A stretch of 12,532 bases of DNA from JBEIUL01 sp044356865 (GTDB lineage Bacteria > Planctomycetota > Phycisphaerae > Phycisphaerales > SM1A02): NCBI GenBank assembly GCA_044356865.1, contig JBIKVN010000080.1, forward strand, positions 1-12,532. The letters run 5' to 3'. Position 1 is the stretch's first letter; each line of letters begins with the position of its first letter. A model generated the notes under the pieces. It was not told the origin of the DNA and did no database searches. It saw only the letters and a program-made list of their open reading frames with translations. Positions 5,849-12,532 of this stretch are shown piece after piece. Position numbers and translations under genes: made by a program.

Positions 5849-8398
5849 TCAGGAACCGCCTTCGGTGGGAGCCGCCATCGCGGGCACCAGCCCGTCGATC
5901 GGGGCGGCGAGCGGACAGATCCAGCGGACGAGCGTCGTACCCTCGCTGGCGGCTTCCTCTCCGTCGACCAGCACCGGCACCGGCGACCGGGCCCCCTCGA
6001 GGAAGCCGGTCACGATCAGGCCAGGGCGGAGGAACCACGGCGAGAGGTCGAGCTCGCGGCCGAGCTGCCGCAGGGCCCGCGCCGACTCGTTGCGATCCAT
6101 CGAGACCTCGGTCCAGCGCGGCGGCTGCAGCATCCAGTAGAGGCCGAGGGCCTCGAGGTTGCGGCGCCGCTGCTCGGGCGATTGGGCCTGGTCGGGGGTC
6201 ATGAAGCCCCAGCCGGTCTGGAGCAGCGGCTGGTAGAAGCGGGCCCGCACCTCGCGCGAGAAGCTCCAGTCGGTGCCCGACCGGACCGCGACCGGTTCGC
6301 CGGTGAAGAGGCCGCGGGCGAGGTCGAGCGGAACGCCCGCCTCCCACCGCGGGACCACCGCCATGAACGCGTACGACGGCGCCTCGCCGACCGTCGCCGG
6401 TGAAGGCGCCGGAAGCGGCCCGGGCTGGTTCATCGGAAGCGGCGTGCGGAAGGGCGAGACCATGATCACCGTCACGTCGACGAGCGGCCCGGGCAGCCGA
6501 TGGGCGATCGCCCCGGCGAGCTGGATCCGCGCCGGCTCCTGCGTGCGGTCGATCCGCAGCTCGATCGGCCCCGAACCCTCGATGGGCGCGGGCAGCCTGC
6601 CCCACGCCGGATCGATCGGCCCGAGCCGCGAGTACGCGAAGTCGCTCGTCGTGGCCCGGCTCGGTACCGGCAGGCTCGGGCCCACCGCGAAGGGCACGCG
6701 GGTCCGGTCGGGGCTCGGGTAGCGCTCGAGCGAGCCGTCCGGCGGCGGCGACCACGACCAGAGGGCGTCCCCGTCGCTGCCCTCGCCGCCAAGGGCGACT
6801 TCGGCCGGCCCGTACCCGGGAAGGAACGCCGAGAACCAGCCGTGCGTGCGCCGCGGCCCGGGACTCAGCGCTCCCGGCTCGCTCGTCGCCCCGCCTTCCG
6901 CGGCGATCGCATCGATCACGGTGAGATGCCGCACGACCGGCGCGTTCCGTCCGAGGGTCAGCCCGCCCGCCCACGCGATCGCGGTGAAGAGGAAGGCGCA
7001 GCCGGCGAACGCGATCCACGACAGCCTCTCGCGCCGGAACTTCTTGAGGATCGCGAACCCGAGCGGCCCGGCCAGCAGCCAGTAGGAACCGAAAAGCCCG
7101 ACCGCCGCGAGCACGCCGAGCGCCGCCCGGCCGCTCATCCCGATCGAGCCCGAGATCGTGCCGCCCGAGCCGAGGTCGCCCTGTACCGAACGGGTCGTGG
7201 CCCGCGGCGGATCGGCCTCGAGCAGCCGCGTCAGTTCCTCGATCGAGGGCGTGTCGCCCCGTCGGCCGAGGATGCGGTTCCAGAAGACATCCGCCTGCGG
7301 CAGCGGCGTCGACTGCAGGGCCCGGCCGTTGATCGCGTCGAGATCGAGCCCGACCACCACCACGCGGCCATGCCCGAATCGCCGTTCGACCGCGATCGCC
7401 TGGCCGTCGAGCGACCCCGGCCGCGGCGTCAGGAACCCGGTTCGCATCGCCTTGCGGCAGGGCATCGCGAGCACCGGCCGTACGCCCGCGGGCAGCGAGT
7501 CGGCCGCGAACGTCGAGACCCGGGTCGTCGCCGACGGGTCGCGCAGCGTCCGGTCACGACCGAGCACCGGCAGCACCTCGCGCAGCGGCACCGCCTCGTG
7601 CCGGACCGGTGCGAGATCGGCGACCAGTTCCGAAAGCGGATGCACGCCGCGTCGGCCGAAGCCCCAGGCGTCCTGCGATTCGGGCACCGTCAGCACGAGC
7701 GTGCCGCCGCGGCGGATCCATTCGAGCAGCGCCCGCGCCTGGTCCTCGCCGAGCTGCGTCGGCAGCGACTCGGGCCCGCTCCAGACGACGGCTTGGGCCG
7801 ACGACCACCCGAGCCAACGGTCGGGAAACTCCCGCGGGGCGATCCCGACCGCAATGTGCGTCACGCACGCGAGGCCGACCGGAAACGGCTCGCCCGGCGC
7901 CCGCACCCCGTAGGTCTCGAGCCCGAGCGGACGATCGCCGACGATCTGGACGAGGTCCTGGTCGATCGCCACCGGAAACGAGGGTGTCGCGCCCGAGGCC
8001 GCGGTGAACCGCGCCGCCCCGATCTCGCGAACCCGCTCCCCGTCCTCGACGCGGTACACCCGCACCGGCCAGATCCGCTCGATATCGGGCCGCGACGAGG
8101 GCGGCAGCCGCGGGTAGATCCAGCGCTCGACCCGCTGTCCCGGGTTCAGCGGCACCTCGCGCACGTACTCGACGATGTCGCCGTTGGCGTCCTCGCCCTC
8201 GAGGGCGATCTCCGCGGTCACCGCCTCGGCGAGGCCGCTCGTCACCGCGACGCGCACCCCCGCGAAGTCGCCCGGCCGATGCACGTCCCCGACCCCGAAC
8301 GACACGAGCTCGACCGTCACCTGCGCCGCGGCGAACGCCGTGACGAATGCCGCGAGGGCCGCGGAAAGGCAGGCGAAACCGGGCATCCGGAGCGGCAT
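5849..8398 (-). CDS. Large membrane-anchored protein with amidotransferase-like region, unknown function
   Basis: I do not recognise this 849-residue protein as a named family. Residues 1-25 look like a signal peptide (hydrophobic run ending AFAAA). An Ig-like extracytoplasmic stretch follows (about 27-130). Residues about 200-355 have the spacing of a GATase1/ThuA- or DUF4350-like fold: AQAVVWSGPE, then ALLEWIRRGGTLVLTVPE (223-240), then FGHGRVVVVGLDLD (341-354). The catalytic Cys-His-Glu of true amidotransferases is not evident. Two membrane spans follow at about 425-450 and 459-481, separated by a basic KKFRRER loop, and then a 370-residue Pro-rich region. Similar proteins lie near BatA/MoxR or ABC-2 gene sets in planctomycetes, which fits the ABC ATPase just downstream. 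A partner role in an envelope complex is inference. An alternative ATG at 8386 also precedes the signal peptide. Confidence 0.75.
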   Translation of the reverse strand: MPLRMPGFACLSAALAAFVTAFAAAQVTVELVSFGVGDVHRPGDFAGVRVAVTSGLAEAVTAEIALEGEDANGDIVEYVREVPLNPGQRVERWIYPRLPPSSRPDIERIWPVRVYRVEDGERVREIGAARFTAASGATPSFPVAIDQDLVQIVGDRPLGLETYGVRAPGEPFPVGLACVTHIAVGIAPREFPDRWLGWSSAQAVVWSGPESLPTQLGEDQARALLEWIRRGGTLVLTVPESQDAWGFGRRGVHPLSELVADLAPVRHEAVPLREVLPVLGRDRTLRDPSATTRVSTFAADSLPAGVRPVLAMPCRKAMRTGFLTPRPGSLDGQAIAVERRFGHGRVVVVGLDLDAINGRALQSTPLPQADVFWNRILGRRGDTPSIEELTRLLEADPPRATTRSVQGDLGSGGTISGSIGMSGRAALGVLAAVGLFGSYWLLAGPLGFAILKKFRRERLSWIAFAGCAFLFTAIAWAGGLTLGRNAPVVRHLTVIDAIAAEGGATSEPGALSPGPRRTHGWFSAFLPGYGPAEVALGGEGSDGDALWSWSPPPDGSLERYPSPDRTRVPFAVGPSLPVPSRATTSDFAYSRLGPIDPAWGRLPAPIEGSGPIELRIDRTQEPARIQLAGAIAHRLPGPLVDVTVIMVSPFRTPLPMNQPGPLPAPSPATVGEAPSYAFMAVVPRWEAGVPLDLARGLFTGEPVAVRSGTDWSFSREVRARFYQPLLQTGWGFMTPDQAQSPEQRRRNLEALGLYWMLQPPRWTEVSMDRNESARALRQLGRELDLSPWFLRPGLIVTGFLEGARSPVPVLVDGEEAASEGTTLVRWICPLAAPIDGLVPAMAAPTEGGS

Positions 8399-8432
8399 CG
8401 CCGGAGTGTATCGCGGGCGGCTCGCGGCCCGC

Positions 8433-9827
8433 TCAACGCGGCAACCGAGCGAACTCCGCCAGCATCGCCGCGTGCGAGAGGATCCCGCCCCGGTAGCACG
8501 CGAGATCGAACTTCTCGTTCGGCGAGTGGACCCGGTCGTCGTCGAGCCCGAACCCGACCAGCAGCGAGTCGATCCCGAGCTCTCGCTGGATGAGCCCGAC
8601 CGCGGGAATGCTCCCGCCGCTTCCGATGAGCACGGCCGGCCGGCCGTAGACCGTCTCGAGCCCGCGCCGCGCCGCCCCGAGGAACGGCGAGCCCGTCGGG
8701 ACCTCGATCGCCGGGTTGAGGCCGTGCGAATGCCATTCCGCCCGGCATCCCGCCGGCAGCCGCCGCGCGAAGAACTCCTGCAGCGCCGCGTACACCCGGT
8801 GCGGATCCTGCTTGCCGACGAGCCGGCACGAGAGCTTCACCGTCGCTTCCGCGGGAATGACCGTCTTCGCGCCCTTCTGCGTGTAGCCGCCGAAGATCCC
8901 GTTGCAGTCGAGCGTCGGGCGCGACCACATCCGCTCGAGCGTGGTGCGTCCCTTCTCGCCGAAGGGCTGCGGGATGCCCGCCCCGCCGAGGTACTCGAGC
9001 TCGTCGAACCCGAGCGACTCCCACTGGGCCCGGATCTCGGCGGGAAGCTCGCCGACGCCGTCGTAGAAACCGTCGAGCTGCACCCGCCGGTCGCGGTCGT
9101 GCAGCTCGGCGACGATCGACGCGAGCGTGTTGATCGGATTCGGCAGCGTGCCGCCGAACATGCCCGAATGCAGGTCGTGGCTCGGCCCCCGCACCGTGAC
9201 CTCGGCATACACCAGCCCGCGCAGCCGCGTGGTGACGGCCGGCGTCCGCGCGTCCCACATGCCGGTGTCGCTCACCACGCAGGCGTCGGCCGCGAGTTCC
9301 TTCCGGTGGGCCCGCACGAACGGCTCGAGGCTCGGGCTGCCCGACTCCTCCTCGCCCTCGAGCATCACGGTGACCGCGCAGGGCGGCGTGCCGTGCACCG
9401 ACTTCCACGCCCGGAACGCCTCGAGGAAGGTCATGACCTGGCCCTTGTCGTCGACGGCGCCGCGGGCCACGATGCGCTTCCCGCCGGGGCCTTCCACGAC
9501 CACCGGATCGAACGGTCCGCTCTCCCAGAGTTCCAGCGGGTCGGCCGGCTGCACGTCGTAGTGGCCGTAGTAGAGGATGCGGGGCGCGTTCCCGCCCGGT
9601 CCGGGGTGGTGAGCCAGCACCATCGGATGCCCGGCGGTGGCCACGACCTTCGCGTCGAAACCGAGGTCCGCAAGGGTCGAGGCCGACCACTCGGCCGCCT
9701 GCCGCACCTTCGGCGCGAACGCCGGATCGGTCGAGACGCTCTCGATCCGCAGGTACTCCTTCAGGCGATCGATCGACGAATCAAGGCCGCGTTCAGCGGC
9801 GGTCAGGACCGGGGCGAGATCAGGCAT
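8433..9827 (-). CDS. M20 family metallopeptidase (dipeptidase)
   Basis: This is a two-metal (usually Zn or Mn) dipeptidase of the M20/carnosinase-CN2 type, probably cytoplasmic since there is no signal peptide. At 464 residues it has the expected length. Metal and catalytic residues are all visible: YGHYDVQP (His89), ARGAVDDKGQ (bridging Asp126), EGEEESGS (catalytic Glu160, metal Glu161), SDTGMWD (Asp187) and HSPNEKFDL (His434). DLHSGMFGG (218-226) is the dimerisation-domain segment that reaches into the partner's active site, and GSGGSIPAV (402-410) is also characteristic. It likely hydrolyses dipeptides or related N-acyl amino acids; the substrate cannot be told. The ATG at 9827 is preceded by a good Shine-Dalgarno sequence that lies inside a hairpin (see 9831-9847). 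The downstream 849-residue gene starts 34 bp later. Confidence 0.93.
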   Translation of the reverse strand: MPDLAPVLTAAERGLDSSIDRLKEYLRIESVSTDPAFAPKVRQAAEWSASTLADLGFDAKVVATAGHPMVLAHHPGPGGNAPRILYYGHYDVQPADPLELWESGPFDPVVVEGPGGKRIVARGAVDDKGQVMTFLEAFRAWKSVHGTPPCAVTVMLEGEEESGSPSLEPFVRAHRKELAADACVVSDTGMWDARTPAVTTRLRGLVYAEVTVRGPSHDLHSGMFGGTLPNPINTLASIVAELHDRDRRVQLDGFYDGVGELPAEIRAQWESLGFDELEYLGGAGIPQPFGEKGRTTLERMWSRPTLDCNGIFGGYTQKGAKTVIPAEATVKLSCRLVGKQDPHRVYAALQEFFARRLPAGCRAEWHSHGLNPAIEVPTGSPFLGAARRGLETVYGRPAVLIGSGGSIPAVGLIQRELGIDSLLVGFGLDDDRVHSPNEKFDLACYRGGILSHAAMLAEFARLPR

Positions 9828-9830
9828 GGA

Positions 9831-9847
9831 ACCTCCCGAGGGGAGGT
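9831..9847 (-). promoter_or_regulatory. Hairpin that would bury the Shine-Dalgarno site of the M20 gene
   Basis: On the minus strand the sequence just before the M20 ATG is ACCTCCC, loop CTC, GGGAGGT, then TCC and ATG. The two 7-base arms are perfectly complementary, and the downstream arm contains the GGAGG ribosome-binding core, 4 bases before the start codon. The upstream arm also resembles the anti-Shine-Dalgarno end of 16S rRNA. Folded mRNA would hide the ribosome site, so translation of this gene could depend on opening the hairpin. Confidence 0.6.
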
Positions 9848-9854
9848 CAGTCTA

Positions 9855-9876
9855 CGGGTTGCCCGCGGGTTGCCCG
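9855..9876. repeat. Tandem 11-bp direct repeat upstream of the M20 gene
   Basis: CGGGTTGCCCG occurs twice back to back (9855-9865 and 9866-9876) in the 60-bp gap between the zinc-ribbon gene and the M20 gene. Each unit is itself a partial palindrome (CGGG..CCCG), so the pair resembles two adjacent half-sites or short hairpins. It could be a binding site or a stem weakening read-through; nothing more can be said from sequence. Confidence 0.6.
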
Positions 9877-9887
9877 CCGGCCACGAT

Positions 9888-10217
9888 TCAGAACGCGGCC
9901 AGCACCGTCGCGGTCAGGGCCGCCGCGGCGACGAAGAGCACGGCCCCGGCGAAGAGCACGGCAATCCAGCGCTCGACCAATCGGCTCTCGGACGCCGCGA
10001 CCGTCCGACGGAGTTCCGCCGTGGACGGCGCGACGACCAGGCCTTCCATCTCGGCGTAGGTCCGGGGCGGCCGCTCGGCGAAATCGCATCCGCATCCGGG
10101 GCAGGATCCCCGCCAGGAACGGGCCGGGCGCGGCCCACCGAACTCGCCGGCGTGGCCGCAGGCCACGCATCGGCGGACATCGAGTCCCGAACCCCTGGTT
10201 TTCAGCTTCCCGATCAA
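9888..10217 (-). CDS. Small zinc-ribbon protein with one C-terminal membrane segment
   Basis: The product is 109 residues. Two Cys pairs, CVAC (17-20) and CPGC (39-42, with a further Cys44), make a likely zinc ribbon, followed by DFAERPPRTYAEMEGL (45-60). The C-terminal hydrophobic stretch (about 84-108) would anchor it in the membrane with the zinc ribbon probably cytoplasmic. I recall similar short proteins with a Cys-ribbon and a 'RPPRxYAEMEG' segment in planctomycetes, with no known role. The start is TTG at 10217; an in-frame TAG lies five codons upstream and no ATG or GTG precedes the first Cys pair, so TTG is the best choice. No Shine-Dalgarno sequence is visible. It is the first gene of the minus-strand run and diverges from the plus-strand unit. 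Confidence 0.75.
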   Translation of the reverse strand: MIGKLKTRGSGLDVRRCVACGHAGEFGGPRPARSWRGSCPGCGCDFAERPPRTYAEMEGLVVAPSTAELRRTVAASESRLVERWIAVLFAGAVLFVAAAALTATVLAAF

Positions 10218-10340
10218 CGTGGATCTACACTAACACGCGTTGCGGGCCCGACAAGCCCTTTTCCGAAACTCCAGGGGAAAGTGCGGGGCCGCCGGAGTTC
10301 CCCGGAACCATCCCGTCCCGCATGATCACGCCGAGGCCCC
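10218..10340. promoter_or_regulatory. Divergent intergenic region
   Basis: This 123-bp gap separates the divergent zinc-ribbon gene and the 190-residue gene, so it must hold a promoter for the plus-strand unit and possibly one for the minus-strand gene. I cannot assign -35/-10 boxes confidently. AACTCC (10267-10272) pairs with GGAGTT (10294-10299), and GGGGAA (10274-10279) with TTCCCC (10298-10303); these alternative stems could be part of a leader or operator. GAGG at about 10333-10336 is a weak Shine-Dalgarno site for the plus-strand ATG at 10341. Confidence 0.45.
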
Positions 10341-10913
10341 ATGACCGAGTCCCGAACCGATCCGATCGCCTGGGCTCGCCAGCTTGACTCGCTGGCGGGA
10401 TCCGCGACGGAAGGTCCGCGATGGTCCGAAGATCCGCCGGTCTCGTTGCTGCGACCGGCCCGGGACGGGCACGCGCCGGAAGCCATGCTGTGGACCGCCG
10501 CGGCGCGGGGCGGGAGTCCGGAAGGAACGCCGCTGGACCTGACGGCCGACGGTCCGCTCTGGCCGCCGGGGTCTTGGTCGGCCATCGAGGTCTGGACCGA
10601 AAGCGAGTTGTGCGGTCTGCACGCCCTCGGACGGCTTCGACGGACCAGCCCGGCGATGGCACCCGCCGTCGCCCGCCGCCTCCGCTCGGCCATCCTCTGG
10701 CATCTCGAGCACACCCAGCCGGACAACGCGACCCATCGCCCTTGGGCGGTCCATCTGTTCCTCGCGCACTCGGATCCCGAGGTCGATCTCTACGGGCAGA
10801 CCCTCCTGCACAACTACGAGGCGGCCGGCCGCGGCGATCGCGATGCCGCCTGGATCCTGGCGGACGCGGCCCGCGAGATCCGGCTCGACCCCGCGGTCGC
10901 GACCCGTTGGTAG
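10341..10913 (+). CDS. Conserved-looking hypothetical protein, 190 residues
   Basis: I do not recognise a named family. The product is soluble, with no signal peptide or membrane segment. The N-terminal 70 residues are Pro/Ala/Gly-rich and probably flexible. The rest looks helical: WSAIEVWTESELCGLHAL (79-96), an Arg-rich helix with SAILWHLEHTQPDN (116-129), then HRPWAVHLFLAHSDPEVDLYGQTLLHN with many Trp/His residues (132-158), and a final helix AAWILADAAREI (169-180). This pattern suggests a small alpha-helical domain. The His residues could bind metal, but no known site is formed. The ATG at 10341 has a weak GAGG upstream. The membrane-protein gene follows after 10 bp, so the two are probably cotranscribed and may work together. 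Confidence 0.8.
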   Translation: MTESRTDPIAWARQLDSLAGSATEGPRWSEDPPVSLLRPARDGHAPEAMLWTAAARGGSPEGTPLDLTADGPLWPPGSWSAIEVWTESELCGLHALGRLRRTSPAMAPAVARRLRSAILWHLEHTQPDNATHRPWAVHLFLAHSDPEVDLYGQTLLHNYEAAGRGDRDAAWILADAAREIRLDPAVATRW

Positions 10914-10923
10914 CATCGCCGGC

Positions 10924-12081
10924 ATGAAGGAAGCCCCGATCGAGGCGATGGGTTCGGCCGAGTCGACTCCCGGGCCTCGCTGGATCCTCCGGTCGGCGTT
11001 CGCGGCTTTCCAGCCGAATCGGCTCGTGCTCGGAACATTCCTCGCCCTGCTGATCGGGGCGTTCGGGGCCCTTGCCGACCGGCTGCATGCGGCGGCCGGG
11101 GCGAAGCCGGTCGCGGCGGTCGAGGTCATCCGGAGCCTCCGCGGCGATGGATCCTTCCGGCCGGATCGGGCTTATGCCGACGTCGGGAACGGTCCGTGTG
11201 CGGCGCTGGCGGCGGGCGAGGCCACGGCGATCCGAAGCTTGGTCGAGAGCATCCTCGGGCTCGAGCCGCGGCTCGCCCTCGATGCCCTCGGTGACGCGCT
11301 CGTCCGGGCCCCGGCCGCATCGTTCGCCGCCGCCCCGTGGACGATGGCCCTCGTCACGCTCGCGTGGCTGGTGCTTGCCGGGGTCGTGGGAGGCGCGCTC
11401 TCGTGGGCGACCGCGCTCGAGGCCGGACGCTCGATCCGCGTCGGCGCCCGCGAGGCCCTCGCCGCGGTCCGGCCGCGCTGGAAGTCCTTGGCGCTCGCGC
11501 CGATCCTGCCGCTGCTTGGGGCGGCGATCTGCCTCGCTCCGGTCGCGATCCTCGGCCTCGGGCTCCGCGTGCCGATCCTCGACCTGTTGGCCGCGGCCCT
11601 CTATCCGGTCGCCCTCTTTCTGGCCTTCCTCGCCGGTTTCCTGCTCCTCGTCGGGGCCTTCTGCCTTCCGATGATGCCCGCCTCGGTCGCGTGCGGCGAC
11701 GCCGATGCTGCCGACGCGTTCGTGCGGAATGCGGCGTACCTGCTTCGTGCGCCCTTCCTCTGGCTCGGGTCGGTCGCGGTCGCGCTGGTCGCCCTCGCGA
11801 TCGGCCTCGCGGTGGCCGCGACCTTCGCCTCGCTGACGCTGGGCCTCGCGTCGCTGGTGAGCGGATGGGCCGAAGGCGGCACCTCGCCCGACGGGCGGTC
11901 CTCGGCGGTCGCGGCGATCCTGCAGCTGTGGGAAGGCCTGGTCCGCGCGATCCTCGCGGGCTGGCTCGTCTCGTTTGTCTTCGACGCATCCGCTCGGATC
12001 TACCTCACGCTTCGTTTCCGCTGCGATGGGCAGGATCCTTCGACCCTCGACGGCGTCACGCTGTCGGCCGGACGGCCATGA
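10924..12081 (+). CDS. Multi-pass integral membrane protein, planctomycete-type, unknown function
   Basis: The 385-residue product has hydrophobic segments at about 34-52, 137-161, 188-212, 219-249, 275-312 (probably two spans) and 340-360. An external or periplasmic stretch lies between the first two. The segment SVACGDADAADAFVRNAAYLLRAPFLWL (about 254-281) and the tail IYLTLRFRCDGQDPSTLDGV (359-378) resemble, in my recollection, a common planctomycete membrane family in which a 'DAFDAISRxYxY..RP' loop and 'YxLLRRxVDGTxxDEV' tail are conserved. No transport or catalytic motif is visible. The ATG at 10924 follows the previous stop by 10 bp; a second ATG at codon 9 is an alternative. Its stop overlaps the next ATG (ATGA), marking a three-gene coupled unit. 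Confidence 0.82.
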   Translation: MKEAPIEAMGSAESTPGPRWILRSAFAAFQPNRLVLGTFLALLIGAFGALADRLHAAAGAKPVAAVEVIRSLRGDGSFRPDRAYADVGNGPCAALAAGEATAIRSLVESILGLEPRLALDALGDALVRAPAASFAAAPWTMALVTLAWLVLAGVVGGALSWATALEAGRSIRVGAREALAAVRPRWKSLALAPILPLLGAAICLAPVAILGLGLRVPILDLLAAALYPVALFLAFLAGFLLLVGAFCLPMMPASVACGDADAADAFVRNAAYLLRAPFLWLGSVAVALVALAIGLAVAATFASLTLGLASLVSGWAEGGTSPDGRSSAVAAILQLWEGLVRAILAGWLVSFVFDASARIYLTLRFRCDGQDPSTLDGVTLSAGRP

Positions 12082-12532
12082 GCGGGGTGGACCCGGAGCG
12101 TCGCGACGAGATCGCCCGCCGGGCCGCGCGGCTGTTTCGGGCCGGCCGAAGTCCTTCCGTCCCCGACGCGATCGCCGAGACGCTCCGGCGCAGCCCGCCC
12201 GGCGCCCCGCGGCCGTCCGATTCGCTCGTCCGTCGTCATCTCGAGGCGATCGACGAGGAGGAGCGCGGCCGCGAAGGTCACGCGAACGAGGTCCGGAACC
12301 TCCGTCAGGCGATCGCCGAGTGGATGGAGACGCTTGCCGCCCTCCCGGGCGAGCCCGCGGTCCATGTGGTCGGGCGAGCCGCGACCGGCGAACTCGACGG
12401 CGATGTCGGGGTGCACCTTCGGGTCGCGACCGACCTGCCGATCGCCGCGCTGGCGGCCACGCTGGTTTCGCACGGAGCCCCGGAACCCGGGTTCACGACG
12501 GTGCACGGGCCGTTCGGCGACTTCGATCGACT
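12078..12532 (+). CDS. Hypothetical protein, 3' truncated by the window edge
   Basis: The frame starts with ATG at 12078 (ATGA overlap with the previous stop) and stays open to the window end, giving 151 residues. The N-terminal half is charged and helical, with Arg/Glu-rich stretches (DPERRDEIARRAARLFRAG; EEERGREGHANEVRNLRQ) that could form a coiled coil or bind nucleic acid. From about residue 94 it changes to a strand-like pattern, VHVVGRAATGELDGDVGVHL, then a helix and another strand. This loosely recalls a nucleotidyltransferase-type core (G...D.D), but the diagnostic motif is incomplete here, so no function is assigned. Overlap with the membrane protein gene suggests coupled translation and a shared role. 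Confidence 0.75.
   Translation, partial: MSGVDPERRDEIARRAARLFRAGRSPSVPDAIAETLRRSPPGAPRPSDSLVRRHLEAIDEEERGREGHANEVRNLRQAIAEWMETLAALPGEPAVHVVGRAATGELDGDVGVHLRVATDLPIAALAATLVSHGAPEPGFTTVHGPFGDFDR

Noticed and set aside
4008..7019. 1003-codon minus-strand frame spanning nadK, the ABC gene and the end of the 849-residue gene
   Set aside because: Only its last 287 residues are real (nadK); the rest is out-of-frame Arg-rich sequence through two other genes, so it is not a fusion protein.
8399..8436. Possible promoter for the 849-residue gene: TTGAGC (8436-8431, minus), 18-base spacer, GATACA (8412-8407)
   Set aside because: The boxes are poor matches in GC-rich sequence, overlap the M20 stop, and would give an almost leaderless mRNA; operon read-through explains expression equally well.
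6500..8593. 697-codon plus-strand frame opposite the 849-residue gene
   Set aside because: Arg/Pro-rich product without domains; the opposite strand has a signal peptide, two membrane spans and a coherent layout.
10225..11129. Overlapping minus-strand frames opposite the plus-strand unit
   Set aside because: Low-complexity Arg/Gly/Pro products; the plus strand has tight spacing and membrane segments typical of real genes.

Overview
The window is GC-rich bacterial DNA, densely packed with genes that often overlap by a few bases. Several gene types point to a planctomycete, probably near the Phycisphaerae: an FG-GAP propeller protein, a small zinc-ribbon/one-TM protein, a multi-pass protein of the kind often seen in planctomycetes, few clear Shine-Dalgarno sites and GTG/TTG starts. 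This placement is inferred from gene style, not from a marker gene.

The layout has three blocks. (1) Positions 1-1106, plus strand: the 3' part of an FG-GAP (integrin-alpha-like) beta-propeller protein, followed by a 206-bp gap that holds a short minus-strand stretch resembling the C-terminus of a Ser/Thr protein kinase. (2) Positions 1313-10217, minus strand, read from high to low coordinates: a zinc-ribbon membrane protein, an M20 metallopeptidase, an 849-residue membrane-anchored protein with an amidotransferase-like region, an ABC ATPase, NAD kinase (nadK), seryl-tRNA synthetase (serS), a DUF486 DMT-type membrane protein and a secreted endonuclease/exonuclease/phosphatase-family (EEP) enzyme. 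(3) Positions 10341-12532, plus strand: a 190-residue unknown protein, a multi-pass membrane protein and a cut-off unknown protein.

The minus-strand block looks like one or two operons. ABC ATPase to nadK and nadK to serS are both joined by ATGA stop/start overlaps, and DUF486 to the EEP gene by a GTGA overlap. The M20, 849-residue and ABC genes are 33-34 bp apart. The longest internal breaks are 66 bp after serS, filled by a pentanucleotide repeat, and 60 bp before the M20 gene, which holds a tandem 11-mer and a hairpin that would bury that gene's Shine-Dalgarno sequence. The plus-strand block is also tight (a 10-bp gap, then an ATGA overlap) and diverges from the minus-strand block at 10218-10340.

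Most genes are housekeeping or general metabolism (NADP supply, tRNA charging, peptide turnover). The less explained parts are the ABC ATPase with the 849-residue protein and no permease in view, the three-gene plus-strand unit of unknown function, and the small regulatory-looking repeats and hairpins. I found no RNA gene, CRISPR array, insertion sequence or phage gene, and no gene-free stretch above 300 bp.
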